Shown piece after piece: positions 26,146 to 33,745 of a DNA stretch of 64,000 nt. Both the position numbers and the translations under genes were made by a program. The notes beneath the pieces are model-generated. The model was not told the DNA's origin. It saw nothing but the letters and a program-made list of their open reading frames with translations, and made no database searches. The DNA comes from Brevundimonas nasdae. GTDB taxonomy: Bacteria; Pseudomonadota; Alphaproteobacteria; Caulobacterales; Caulobacteraceae. The stretch's first letter is position 1. Each line of letters begins with the position of its first letter. The stretch is taken from contig NZ_JAEPWN010000003.1 in NCBI RefSeq assembly GCF_016654005.1, positions 186,001-250,000 of the forward strand, given 5' to 3'.

Positions 26146-27431
26146 TGAGCGACCACTTCAATTCGAGACTTGGCCGGGTGCTTCAACACCCAGATCGCCA
26201 AGGTGATAGCCAGTAAATTTGCTATGGCATCGGCTGCAGCAAAGCCCGTTATGTTGCGTGAAAATGCGAAAACAAAGGTAAGCAGGGCCGCTATGGCACT
26301 GGACATGATCATTACGAGCGCCGTCCAATGATAGTTACCTTGGGCGGTCAATGCTTGTGTCAGAGACAGCATGACCCCGCTGGTGATAATTATCGGTGCA
26401 AACAAGGCAGTCGCCAGCCCCGCTTCGGCTATTGATCCTGTGGTCGTTAGCCAGACAGTTAGGCCGACAACTAGCACCAACACGCTCGCAGCGGCAGCGA
26501 TCACAGTTCCGAGGCGTTGGGCAGCCATGATTTCACGTAGAATAGGCCCGTGGGTCCCCTTCAAACGGCTGACGAGATCCGGAAACTCGATTCGTCGCAG
26601 GAAGCCGATCAATTGAGCGAACCCTATGACGATCTGTTTTGCGTACAGGAACAGCGCTACTCCCGCTTCTCCCAGGAATGCTCCAGCCAGAAGTATCTGA
26701 AACCGGAAATAAATCTGGCCCGGCAAGGTGGCCAGCAGGGCGGCGAAGCCCGAGCGAGCGGACTGGATCACGGTGGGGCGTGTGGGGCGGACCCAGCGTG
26801 GGGCGTGGCCGGAGCGGCCCAGGGCCAGCATTTGGCCCGTGACGGCCAGCAAATATCCGGTCGACAGGGCTGCACCCAAGAGGGCTCCGGCCACCGCCGG
26901 GGGCTGGTCCGCAACCAGGGCCAGGCTCACGCCCGAGAGGATGAATGGCAGGGCGCCCGCGACACCGTTCATACCGCTGAGCCTAAGGCCGTCCAGCAGG
27001 CCCGTGGCGTTGAAGGCCCAGATGGCCACGGCGGGCCAGGCCCAGATGGCGTAGGCGCGAGCGAAGGGGTCTGCGGTCAAAATAGCGCTTATCGCTCCAG
27101 CGGCGACAACCGCTACGGCCATGGCTACCCGTGATGGGACGATGGCCCAGAATTCGGACCACAGATTCGTTGCCCTCGTGACGGCAGTCTGTTCGAGCGT
27201 TCGCGCATGCTGGATAGCCGCCGTCTCGCGCGCTAGAACGGCGGTCGATCCGAAATCAACCAGCATGATCGCCAGGGTTGCGATGTAGAAGTTGACGCCA
27301 AAGTTGGCGACAAGCCCCAATTGACCGCGAGAAATCAGCCAAGTTTGAGCCAGAAAGATAGTGCCCTGGCCAAGGCCATAGCCACCGATCAACAGGATCA
27401 GGTTGCCTAGCCTACGTGAGCCCGACCTCAT
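26142..27431 (-). CDS. Polysaccharide flippase (Wzx-like)
   Basis: This 429-residue membrane protein with about twelve hydrophobic segments belongs to the MATE/PST superfamily that flips lipid-linked repeat units across the inner membrane. ATG 27431 is preferred; an upstream start at 27479 would overlap fcl by 37 bases. The first helix (N-L-I-L-L-I-G-G-Y-G-L-G-Q-G) and the D-F-G-S-T-A-V-L-A-R-E-T segment near residue 60 are typical of PST flippases. It sits between fcl and the acyltransferase in the same operon. Confidence 0.87.
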   Translation of the reverse strand: MRSGSRRLGNLILLIGGYGLGQGTIFLAQTWLISRGQLGLVANFGVNFYIATLAIMLVDFGSTAVLARETAAIQHARTLEQTAVTRATNLWSEFWAIVPSRVAMAVAVVAAGAISAILTADPFARAYAIWAWPAVAIWAFNATGLLDGLRLSGMNGVAGALPFILSGVSLALVADQPPAVAGALLGAALSTGYLLAVTGQMLALGRSGHAPRWVRPTRPTVIQSARSGFAALLATLPGQIYFRFQILLAGAFLGEAGVALFLYAKQIVIGFAQLIGFLRRIEFPDLVSRLKGTHGPILREIMAAQRLGTVIAAAASVLVLVVGLTVWLTTTGSIAEAGLATALFAPIIITSGVMLSLTQALTAQGNYHWTALVMIMSSAIAALLTFVFAFSRNITGFAAADAIANLLAITLAIWVLKHPAKSRIEVVAQ

Positions 27432-27442
27432 GAAAATCGCCT

Positions 27443-28402
27443 TCAATGGATCGGCTCGACCTCTTGAGCCAGCAACCAACTGTATGCCTCGCCGATCCCG
27501 TCCTTCAGCTTAGTCCGTGCTTGCCAACCCATGGTCCTGAGTTTGTCCCCGCTCATCAGCTTGCGCAAAGTACCGTCTGGCTTGGCAGGGTCGGTGCAGA
27601 TTTCGCCAGAGAAACCCACGACCTCGCACACCAATCGCGCCAGATCGATGATGGCGATGTCTTCGCCCGAGCCGACGTTGACATGCTCGAAGTCGGAGTA
27701 GTGCTGCATCAGGAAGACGCAGGCATCCGCGCAGTCATCAGCGTGCAGGAACTCCCGACGCGGCGTGCCTGTGCCCCAGATGGTGATGTGATCCGCACAC
27801 GAGACCTTGGCGTCATGCGCCTTGCGGATCAGGGCCGGCAGGACGTGGCTGGTGTTTAGGTCGAAGTTGTCGCCGGGGCCGTACAGGTTGGTCGGCATGG
27901 CGCTGATAAAATCGCAGCCATGTTGTTTGCGATACGCCTGAGCCAGCTTGATGCCCGCGATCTTGGCGATCGCGTACCACTCGTTGGTCGGTTCTAGGGG
28001 GCCGGTCAGCAGGGCGTTTTCCGGGATCGGCTGAGGCGCCAGCTTCGGATAGATGCAGCTGGAGCCTAGGAACAGCATCTTGCCGACATTGTTGCGATAC
28101 GCCGCCTCGGTGACGTTCGCCGCGATCATCAGGTTGTCGTAGAGGAAGTCGGCCGGGTAGGTGTCGTTGGCTAGGATGCCGCCGACCTTGGCTGCCGCCA
28201 TAAAAATGGCGTCCGGCTTCTTGTCGGCGACGAAGGCGTTGACCTCGGCCGGGTTCTTCAGGTCCACCTCAGCGCGGGTCGCCGTGATGATCTCGCAGTT
28301 CTCGCTGCCCAGACGGCGCACGATGGCCGAGCCGACCATCCCGCGATGGCCGGCGACCCAGACCCGTTTGCCCGCAAGCGGGAAGATGATCTCACTCGCC
28401 AT
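27443..28402 (-). CDS. fcl: GDP-L-fucose synthase
   Basis: This 319-residue SDR-superfamily enzyme epimerises and reduces GDP-4-keto-6-deoxy-mannose to GDP-L-fucose with NADPH. The N-terminal [12 protein letters not shown] is diagnostic of the family. The catalytic L-G-S-S-C-I-Y-P is near residue 105 and Y-A-I-A-K-I-A-G near residue 137. Length matches WcaG/Fcl. Its start overlaps the gmd stop by 11 bases. Together with gmd it converts GDP-mannose to GDP-fucose, so the surface polysaccharide probably contains fucose. Confidence 0.96.
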   Translation of the reverse strand: MASEIIFPLAGKRVWVAGHRGMVGSAIVRRLGSENCEIITATRAEVDLKNPAEVNAFVADKKPDAIFMAAAKVGGILANDTYPADFLYDNLMIAANVTEAAYRNNVGKMLFLGSSCIYPKLAPQPIPENALLTGPLEPTNEWYAIAKIAGIKLAQAYRKQHGCDFISAMPTNLYGPGDNFDLNTSHVLPALIRKAHDAKVSCADHITIWGTGTPRREFLHADDCADACVFLMQHYSDFEHVNVGSGEDIAIIDLARLVCEVVGFSGEICTDPAKPDGTLRKLMSGDKLRTMGWQARTKLKDGIGEAYSWLLAQEVEPIH

Positions 28403-29468
28403 TGCCGCGCTGCTCTTTCGCCACGGCGATCAGGTCGGCGGCGACCATTTCGGCGCACAGGGCTTCCCACTTGGTTTCGTGAGTCCAGCCCAGCTTGGCC
28501 TTGGCCTTGGCGGGGTTGCCGATCAGCAGATCGACTTCTGTCGGGCGGAAATAGCGGGGATCGATCTCGACATAGACGCGGCCGGTCTCGGTGCAGACGC
28601 CCTTTTCGTCCACCCCCTCGCCTTCCCAGCGCAGGGTCACGTCGATTTGGCTGAAGGCGTGGGTGACGAAGTCGCGGATGACCGTGGTTTCACCGGTTGC
28701 GAGGACATAGTCGTCGGGCTTGTCCTGCTGCAGCATCAGCCACATGCCGCGCACATATTCACGGGCGTGGCCCCAGTCACGCTTGGCGTCGATGTTCCCC
28801 AGGAACAGCGTCTCCTGGAAGCCGTGCTTGATGGCGGCGACCGCACGGGTGATCTTGCGCGTCACGAAGGTTTCGCCGCGCAGAGGGCTCTCGTGGTTGA
28901 ACAGGATGCCGTTCGAAGCATGCATGCCGTAAGCCTCGCGATAGTTCACCACGATCCAGTAAGCGTACATTTTGGCCACGGCATAGGGACTGCGCGGATA
29001 GAAGGGCGTCGTTTCCGACTGCGGCACTTCCTGCACCAGGCCGTACAACTCCGAGGTCGAGGCCTGATAGAATTTCGTCTTCTTTTCGAGGCCGAGAATG
29101 CGGATCGCTTCGAGGATGCGTAGCGTGCCGATGCCGTCGGCGTTGGCGGTGTATTCCGGCGCCTCGAACGAGACCTGGACGTGGCTCATCGCCGCCAGAT
29201 TATAGATCTCGTCAGGTTGGGTTTCCTGAATGATGCGGATCAGATTGGTCGAGTCCGTCAGGTCGCCATAATGCAGGATGAAGCGCGGATCCTTCTCGTG
29301 AGGGTCCTGATAAAGGTGCTCGATCCGGGCGGTGTTGAACGACGAAGAGCGACGCTTCACCCCGTGGACGATATAGCCCTTCTCCAGAAGAAGTTCTGAA
29401 AGGTACGCGCCATCCTGTCCCGTCACACCCGTGATGAGTGCGACCTTACCGTTCAATTCTGTAGCCAT
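28392..29468 (-). CDS. gmd: GDP-mannose 4,6-dehydratase
   Basis: This 358-residue enzyme starts at ATG 29468, with GAGGA about five bases upstream. It removes water from GDP-D-mannose in the first step to GDP-L-fucose. The N-terminal [10 protein letters not shown] motif, [11 protein letters not shown] near residue 90, the Q-A-S-T-S-E-L-Y-G catalytic Thr region near residue 133, and Y-A-V-A-K with the catalytic tyrosine near residue 160 are all present. It is the first gene of the seven-gene polysaccharide operon. Confidence 0.97.
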   Translation of the reverse strand: MATELNGKVALITGVTGQDGAYLSELLLEKGYIVHGVKRRSSSFNTARIEHLYQDPHEKDPRFILHYGDLTDSTNLIRIIQETQPDEIYNLAAMSHVQVSFEAPEYTANADGIGTLRILEAIRILGLEKKTKFYQASTSELYGLVQEVPQSETTPFYPRSPYAVAKMYAYWIVVNYREAYGMHASNGILFNHESPLRGETFVTRKITRAVAAIKHGFQETLFLGNIDAKRDWGHAREYVRGMWLMLQQDKPDDYVLATGETTVIRDFVTHAFSQIDVTLRWEGEGVDEKGVCTETGRVYVEIDPRYFRPTEVDLLIGNPAKAKAKLGWTHETKWEALCAEMVAADLIAVAKEQRGNGE

Positions 29469-29880
29469 GGTTTCCTCGAATGCAGCTTCACCCCAAGCGC
29501 TGCCGTGGGCTACATAACAAGGTGCATTCAAGAGGGCCATTCAAATTGCTGCGGCGCACATCTATGGCGAAGATCGTGCTAACAATGAAGGGCTGTTGCG
29601 ACCGGATCAGTTGTCGCGCGAAGCGCATTACGCCCCTTCATCAATGATAGGCGTTTGGCTGAATTCAGAGGAAATCTATATCTCTATCCGAGATCAAAAT
29701 CTGTACCGATCGTTGCACGTCAGTTGTTTATTCTATCACAGGCAAACCATCGACCTTTGACGGTGGAGGTTGTCGGTCCAGTGCCATGTCTCTGGTGTAC
29801 GCTGCAGCGCCTGAACGGACTGTCTTGGCGTTGCCGGAATGCCAACAGGCACGGGAAAATCGGTGCCGGAAGGCACGAGG
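29469..29880. other. Gene-free stretch upstream of gmd
   Basis: About 410 bases without a convincing gene. One open frame (29655-29960) is present, but only its final part is recognisable, as transposase debris. TGAAGGGC near 29587 and GCCCCTTCA near 29632 form a loose inverted repeat. The region should hold the gmd operon promoter, but no confident -35/-10 pair was found. Confidence 0.4.
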
Positions 29881-30015
29881 CTCAAGGTGAAGCGATGTGG
29901 AGAACCGGCGAAATTAACCTCGACAATAACTTGGCGACGCGTCCCTTCCGGGATCAGTAACTGTTCGGCGAAAACATAACCGCCGACGGCGGCGCTCGGC
30001 TCAATTGTCGTGGTT
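29880..30015 (+). pseudogene. Remnant of an IS66-family transposase C-terminus
   Basis: The frame reads G-E-I-N-L-D-N-N-L-A-T-R-P-F-R around 29908-29950. It matches the IS66 TnpC signature G-R-I-E-[IL]-D-N-N-x-A-E-R-A-[IL]-R position for position around the D-N-N. After a stop codon at 29958 the same frame continues L-F-G-E-N-I-T-A-D-G-G-A, resembling the next IS66 segment L-F-A-G-S-D-x-G-G-A. Nothing of the upstream transposase or of terminal repeats was recognised, so this is a short decayed fragment. Confidence 0.5.
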
Positions 30016-30089
30016 TAAAGCACTTGGCGTCCCCATGCAGACATGGCGTGGGCGTAACCGAAATTCGATCGTCGCCGCATCTACCGCAT

Positions 30090-30600
30090 ATGATCCGGTC
30101 GCTGTGGGATATGCGATCTGGCGGCACCCCGAATTATCATGTCTCCCGCGTCATCTTGATCGCGCTGTATACGAGTGCGCGTCATGCGCGGTGCTGAACC
30201 TGCTCTGGATGGGGAACGCTGAAGCAGGCTTCGTCGATCTTCACGACAATCGCATCTATCGGCGCGGCAAGCCTGAGCGTGAGACACTCAATCGGTGTCG
30301 TCCCTACGCCATTCCCGAGCGGCGGCTGCCGTATTTACTGCGCTGGCGTCGTCTGACGACCCATGGGACTTGCGGCCACGCCGACGAGATCATTCAGCGT
30401 CAGAAGGTGGGCTTTGGTCTGCCTTCCGACTCGCCCAGTTGGATGAAAACGGCGCGCCGCGCACGTTCAAACACACCTGCATAATCTGGTTGTTGCGGCA
30501 AAGCGTGTCGACCTGGATGTGGCGAAGTTCACGTGCACTGGCGAGGCGCTGATCCGCCGTGTCTATATCACCCCTACCCTGATCACATGGAAGGGATGCG
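30090..30600 (+). pseudogene. Decayed tyrosine integrase in three reading frames
   Basis: Pieces of a phage-type tyrosine recombinase appear in order but in different frames. A-V-L-N-L-L-W...A-G-F-V-D-L, then R-C-R-P-Y-A-I-P-E-R-R-L-P-Y-L-L-R-W-R-R, lie at about 30190-30350. S-A-F-R-L-A-Q-L-D-E-N-G-A-P-R-T-F-K-H-T-C-I-I-W-L-L lies at about 30420-30495. V-A-K-F-T-C-T-G-E-A-L-I-R-R-V-Y lies at about 30519-30566. In the family these correspond to the strand after Arg-I, the loop, the H-x-L-R-H box (here F-K-H) and the final helix with catalytic Tyr. At least two frameshifts separate them, so no functional enzyme can be made. Confidence 0.7.
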
Positions 30601-30615
30601 GAGCGCCTTAAGTGG

Positions 30616-30638
30616 GCGCCGCTGATTTGCAGCGGCGC
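30616..30638 (-). terminator. Stem-loop after the secreted-protein gene
   Basis: GCGCCGCTG (30616-30624) and CAGCGGCGC (30630-30638) form a perfect 9-bp stem with an ATTTG loop. It lies 21 bases beyond the stop of the leftward gene ending at 30659. There is no clear T run, so intrinsic termination is uncertain. Confidence 0.4.
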
Positions 30639-30658
30639 TTGTCGCTACCGGGGGCAGA

Positions 30659-31387
30659 TCAGAACTGAGTCGGCGTCCCTGGAACGCCATCACAAATCCG
30701 CTCCCACGTCGCTTCAAAGACCGTCCCGATGAGACCGCTTTCGTCATTGATGCGGCCGGACGCCTCTCCGCGATCGGAGACGCTAGAATGGAAGCGCCTG
30801 AAGCCGGTCATTCCGCCGTAAATGTTTTGGCTGTTCACTTCGCCACAGAAGGTTGTTGTGCCGAGGCTGTTCACGTGTCTCCGGACGTTGCGGAACTGCG
30901 CTGAGCCTGGGTCGCGCAGTCGATTTGTGACGGCGGTGCGGGCGGCGGTGCGGATTTGGGTCGCAGTCCAGTTCACTCGGTGTGTTCGAGCGCGCTCAGC
31001 AGCCACCTGACGATCATACTCGCCAGAGGCCAAGCGGTCGATCCGGTCCATAATGCTGCCGCGTGAGGGGCTTGTCTGGGCGGCAACGGGGCGCGCTTGT
31101 GGCTGCCCGGACAGCACGCTGAGCACCATTTCTTCTTCCCCAGGTTCCCAGCCGCGAATGACAGGCGGGATCGCCATGTAGGACTCCACGCCTGCGTTCG
31201 CCGGGTCGCGCAGAAATTGTCGGATGTCGGAATCGGTGCGGCAGACTTGCGCCAAACGGGCTTCTCTGTAGCTGCAGGTTTCTGGATTGCCTCTCGCGCT
31301 GCTGGGCGAGGCGATGCCTATGGCGGCAACGGCGACGGCCCCTGCCATGGCGATTTGAACCCTGCGAATGCGATACCGCTTGGACAT
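30659..31387 (-). CDS. Secreted protein of unknown function
   Basis: This 242-residue protein is taken from ATG 31387; the frame can extend to 31426. A hydrophobic signal segment (I-A-M-A-G-A-V-A-V-A-A-I-G-I-A) is followed by a likely cleavage near S-S-A-R, so it should be periplasmic or exported. The C-terminal half (L-R-D-P-G-S-A-Q-F-R-N-V, F-C-G-E-V-N-S-Q-N-I-Y-G-G-M-T-G-F) is a small domain common in exported proteins of alphaproteobacteria and mobile regions, with no assigned role. It is divergent from an XRE gene, with a long inverted repeat between them, so it is probably regulated by that gene. Confidence 0.7.
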   Translation of the reverse strand: MSKRYRIRRVQIAMAGAVAVAAIGIASPSSARGNPETCSYREARLAQVCRTDSDIRQFLRDPANAGVESYMAIPPVIRGWEPGEEEMVLSVLSGQPQARPVAAQTSPSRGSIMDRIDRLASGEYDRQVAAERARTHRVNWTATQIRTAARTAVTNRLRDPGSAQFRNVRRHVNSLGTTTFCGEVNSQNIYGGMTGFRRFHSSVSDRGEASGRINDESGLIGTVFEATWERICDGVPGTPTQF

Positions 31388-31410
31388 GCTCAACTCCCTC
31401 TGAGTGGGAT

Positions 31411-31453
31411 CTATCTTGCCTATCAAGCGTTACCAGAAAGTTAGGCAAGATAG
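31411..31453. promoter_or_regulatory. 12-bp perfect inverted repeat between secreted gene and XRE gene
   Basis: CTATCTTGCCTA (31411-31422) and TAGGCAAGATAG (31442-31453) are exact inverse copies separated by 19 bp. They lie between the divergent genes starting at 31387 and 31493. Centre-to-centre spacing of the arms is 31 bp, about three helical turns, which would place two bound dimers on one face. This is the likely operator of the XRE protein. Confidence 0.6.
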
Positions 31454-31492
31454 TTCCTAGAGCCGAGCGCGACTGTCGGCGCCCATGGAGCG

Positions 31493-31702
31493 ATGCGGTG
31501 GGAAGATCGAGTCGGCGCGAATATTAGGCGATTGCGCAAGACCAAGGGGCTGAGCCAGGAGGCGCTCGCTCATGAGGCTGGCATGGCTATGCGCTATCTC
31601 GCCGGGATCGAGCGGGGCGAGGAAAACCCCAGCTTGGCGTTCCTTGTGAAGCTGTCGGATGCTCTTGGCGTGCAGCCTGGCCGTCTGTTCGATCTGGAAT
31701 AG
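31493..31702 (+). CDS. Small XRE-family regulator
   Basis: This 69-residue protein is almost entirely a Cro/C1-type helix-turn-helix: I-R-R-L-R-K-T-K-G-L-S-Q-E-A-L-A-H-E-A-G-M near residues 11-31, and Y-L-A-G-I-E-R-G-E-E-N-P-S near residues 35-47. A short dimerisation tail, L-G-V-Q-P-G-R-L-F-D, follows. There is no effector domain. It probably binds the inverted repeat at 31411-31453 and controls the divergent secreted-protein gene and itself. Such small regulators are common in integrated elements. Confidence 0.88.
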   Translation: MRWEDRVGANIRRLRKTKGLSQEALAHEAGMAMRYLAGIERGEENPSLAFLVKLSDALGVQPGRLFDLE

Positions 31703-32365
31703 GGTCGGCGCTGACGCTAAGCTGTGCGGCAGCCTCAAGGGCAAGCGGCTCCAAGTCGTGCCCTAGGTCTTATGACTTTTTCGGATCCGCCAGCCTCCCG
31801 GACTATGTCCTTTAAGGGCATTTCGAACGCATAGGCGATCAACACGAAGAAGACTGGCCAGAATAAGCAAGGCGCGGTCCCCGGCCGGAAGGGGGGCGGC
31901 TGGGGGTGACCCCCCCAGCCCCTGCCGCCCCCCTTCCGGCCGGGCCTAGGAGTCATCGTTGGTGCGTAACGTGACTCAGGTCGAAAGCGCTCGATTTTTC
32001 CAGGGCGATTTCAATCGCTTACGGTAACGTGACTCCGTTCTGTCCCCACCCAGAACGTCCATTTCACGCACATTGCTGCACCGCACAACGGCAATCGTGA
32101 CTCCAAAACGCCTCCGATTCCTAGAAAAAGTCTAATAAAATCAACAAAAGGCCTGACCTCGCTCGGCGGCTAACGTGACTCCTCCTCTGAAACCCTGTTC
32201 CGCCACAATCGTGCCTCATTTACCCCGATTTCAGCGCTCAGCGCCCGTTTCCAGGCGCCGGCCGGTCGATCTGGGGCTTTTCGGCTATCGTGACTCGACA
32301 GAGGCTATCGTGACTCTGCCGGAGTCATAGATGGCTGCTAAAGTGACTCCTGAATTCAGGCTGCG
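31703..32365. other. Gene-free stretch with palindrome and repeat array
   Basis: These 663 bases contain no protein-like frame. They hold the 65-bp palindrome (31880-31944) and most of the GTGACTC/GANTC array (31950-32414), both listed separately. The stretch between array copies is A+T-richer than the flanks (for example 32120-32155), a feature also seen in replication origins. Confidence 0.6.
31880..31944. repeat. Perfect GC-rich palindrome with 21-bp arms
   Basis: The arms at 31880-31900 and 31924-31944 are exact inverse complements (CCCGGCCGGAAGG... and its reverse). The 23-base centre folds again (CTGGGGG-TGA-CCCCCC). The whole could extrude as a cruciform or form a very stable RNA hairpin. 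There is no T run after it and no nearby upstream gene end, so a simple terminator is unlikely. It stands five bases before the first unit of the GTGACTC array. Confidence 0.75.
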
Positions 32366-32414
32366 TCAGGGTTTGGGCGGCGCCGATGAATTTCGTGACT
32401 CCTTTTGTGGAGTC
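31950..32414. repeat. Array of GTGACTC repeats / GANTC sites
   Basis: Exact GTGACTC occurs in direct orientation at 31971, 32029, 32097, 32175, 32290, 32310, 32343 and 32395, with a variant GTGCCTC at 32211. Inverted GAGTCAT copies lie at 31950, 32322 and 32410. Most direct copies sit in the longer context TAACGTGACTC or WATCGTGACTC. Each GACTC or GAGTC is a GANTC site, and with GATTC at 32116 there are 12 in 465 bp. Spacing is irregular (20-79 bp). Two copies pair as hairpins: GACTC-TGCCG-GAGTC at 32312-32326, and TGACTCC with GGAGTCA at 32396-32415. Confidence 0.85.
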
Positions 32415-32731
32415 ATGGTTTCCGTTTTGGCGTTCGTTCGCCGACGCGCCAATGCGGGTTGTTCCGGTGACGCTAATCGCACGCCAGACCCCAAGTCCGC
32501 CCAAGCTGGGATGAAGATCACCCCAGCTGAATGAAGGATGGACACCATCAGTTTGGCGTTTGCGGTGTTCACCGGCGCCGGGCCATTGCCAGACTCAGCG
32601 CGCTTGATCGTGTTCGGCGCCAGTCCGGTGCGCTCGGCCAGATCTAATACAGACATGTTCACCAGTCCTCGGGCGGCCCGCAACTGGGCGCCGGTGGGGT
32701 GATCGGCGGGTTTCGTCCTTGGGGTGCTCAT
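32366..32731 (-). CDS. XRE-family regulator
   Basis: This 121-residue protein has a Cro/C1-type helix-turn-helix in the N-terminal half: A-Q-L-R-A-A-R-G-L-V-N near residue 18, L-A-E-R-T-G-L-A-P-N-T-I-K-R-A-E-S-G near residues 31-48. The next element, L-H-S-A-G-V-I-F-I-P, with G-S-G-V-R-L near residue 83, is the short cap common to this regulator type in integrative elements. The tail is polar and low-complexity. Its 3' end overlaps the last two direct array repeats. It is divergent from the HNH gene with an inverted repeat between them. Confidence 0.85.
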   Translation of the reverse strand: MSTPRTKPADHPTGAQLRAARGLVNMSVLDLAERTGLAPNTIKRAESGNGPAPVNTANAKLMVSILHSAGVIFIPAWADLGSGVRLASPEQPALARRRTNAKTETMTPQKESRNSSAPPKP

Positions 32732-32791
32732 AATTCAATTTGACTCTTTAGCCTAAGTTTGAATTCGTGGACTCATTCTGAAGATGGAGTC
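32732..32791. promoter_or_regulatory. Inverted repeat and three GANTC sites between XRE and HNH genes
   Basis: AATTCAA (32732-32738) and TTGAATT (32759-32765) are perfect inverted copies 20 bp apart, placed at the XRE start and 30 bp before the HNH start. GANTC sites lie at 32742, 32770 and 32787. The last overlaps the probable ribosome-binding site (GGAG at 32786) of the HNH gene. The repeat is a likely XRE operator. Confidence 0.5.
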
Positions 32792-32795
32792 TTAA

Positions 32796-33371
32796 ATGAC
32801 TATTTACGATCCGCCCAACCCTTCCTGCTCGATTCACGGCAAACGCCTTCAGCGCTCGGCCTGCGCAACGTGCAACGCCGCGTACATGCGCCGCTATCTC
32901 AAGGTCCATCGGCGTCTGGTCCCTGCCGTCGCGCTCCATAGTCGCGCCCGCCAGCGTGCAGCCCGTCGCGGACTGCCGTTCGATCTGGAGGTGCGCGACA
33001 TCATTGTACCTACGATCTGTCCCGCTTTGGGCGTGCCGCTCGTTATTGGCGAGATGCGGTCGCCCTATTCGCCATCCCTTGACCGCATACGCCCAGCCCT
33101 CGGTTATGTTCGCGGGAACACCCGCGTCATCTCTGACCGGGCCAATCGCCTGAAGGGCGCCCTGGACATTAACGGGCTGATCGAACGTGCTGTGACTGCC
33201 GTCGATCAGCGTCGTGCCGATTATGCGCGACTGGTCGAATACCTCGACCGGGAACTCCTGCTTGCCGAGGTGCGGCGTAAGGCGGCGCTGGCGGGGCGCG
33301 CCGGTGAGGAATGGGCAAAGGTGGCCAAATTCTTGGAAGCGGCGTTCATACGCGCGGATTGGAAGCGCTGA
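32796..33371 (+). CDS. HNH / endonuclease-VII-like phage-type protein
   Basis: This 191-residue protein starts with a zinc-ribbon-like pair (C-S-I-H near residue 10, C-A-T-C near residue 23). The basic helix R-A-R-Q-R-A-A-R-R-G-L-P-F-D-L follows near residue 50. The core reads C-P-A-L-G-V-P-L, then S-P-S-L-D-R-I-R-P-A-L-G-Y-V-R-G-N-T-R-V-I-S-D-R-A-N-R-L-K, split here by residues 85-115. That core is typical of phage HNH-like proteins, in which Asp replaces the first His and two Asn complete the metal site. A nuclease role is inferred from family resemblance only. The start is supported by GGAG at 32786. Confidence 0.7.
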   Translation: MTIYDPPNPSCSIHGKRLQRSACATCNAAYMRRYLKVHRRLVPAVALHSRARQRAARRGLPFDLEVRDIIVPTICPALGVPLVIGEMRSPYSPSLDRIRPALGYVRGNTRVISDRANRLKGALDINGLIERAVTAVDQRRADYARLVEYLDRELLLAEVRRKAALAGRAGEEWAKVAKFLEAAFIRADWKR

Positions 33372-33745
33372 TGACCTGGTTTGAATGTCGTCCGCAGGGC
33401 TTGCTGCGCCACTTCATGGGGCCTGAAGTCACTCAAGGGCGCCAGCGTGTTTTCGTCGGCTCCAGGCCGCCGGAGGATGGTTGGACCACGGCGATCATCA
33501 AGATCGAAGGCTGTACAGATGCGGCTGAAGCCGTCTGGCTCGGTCAGCGCATTCGGTCTGACATCATCGATCATATCACCATCACCAACGATGAGGTGAC
33601 CCCGGTGGAGGCCGTTGGATTCGAGTCTGGGTTTAGCGCCATTGGTGCGGGCTGGATTGTCGCTGTCTTTGTGATTTTAGCCACGCAGGAGCAGGCGGCC
33701 GAGTTTTGCGATTTTCTGACGGCCTATGCTTCAGCAGGCGAATAG
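33371..33745 (+). CDS. Hypothetical protein in the integrase region
   Basis: This 124-residue protein starts at ATG 33371, overlapping the HNH stop by one base, so the two are probably cotranslated. It begins M-T-W-F-E-C-R-P-Q-G and has a hydrophobic stretch, I-G-A-G-W-I-V-A-V-F-V-I-L-A-T, near residues 90-105. This is more likely a buried strand-helix than a membrane anchor because charged residues flank it closely. No known family was recognised. Position suggests a role linked to the mobile element. Confidence 0.6.
   Translation: MTWFECRPQGLLRHFMGPEVTQGRQRVFVGSRPPEDGWTTAIIKIEGCTDAAEAVWLGQRIRSDIIDHITITNDEVTPVEAVGFESGFSAIGAGWIVAVFVILATQEQAAEFCDFLTAYASAGE

Noticed and set aside
29655..29960. 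101-codon open frame considered as a gene
   Set aside because: Only the last 20 residues resemble a known protein (IS66 transposase), and the frame has no plausible start signal; treated as debris.
31880..31944. Palindrome considered as an intrinsic terminator for the XRE gene
   Set aside because: It lies almost 180 bases after the gene end and no T run follows on either strand.
31950..32414. GTGACTC array considered as a CRISPR array
   Set aside because: Repeat units are only about 7-11 bp, spacing varies from 20 to 79 bp, some copies are inverted, and no cas genes are present.
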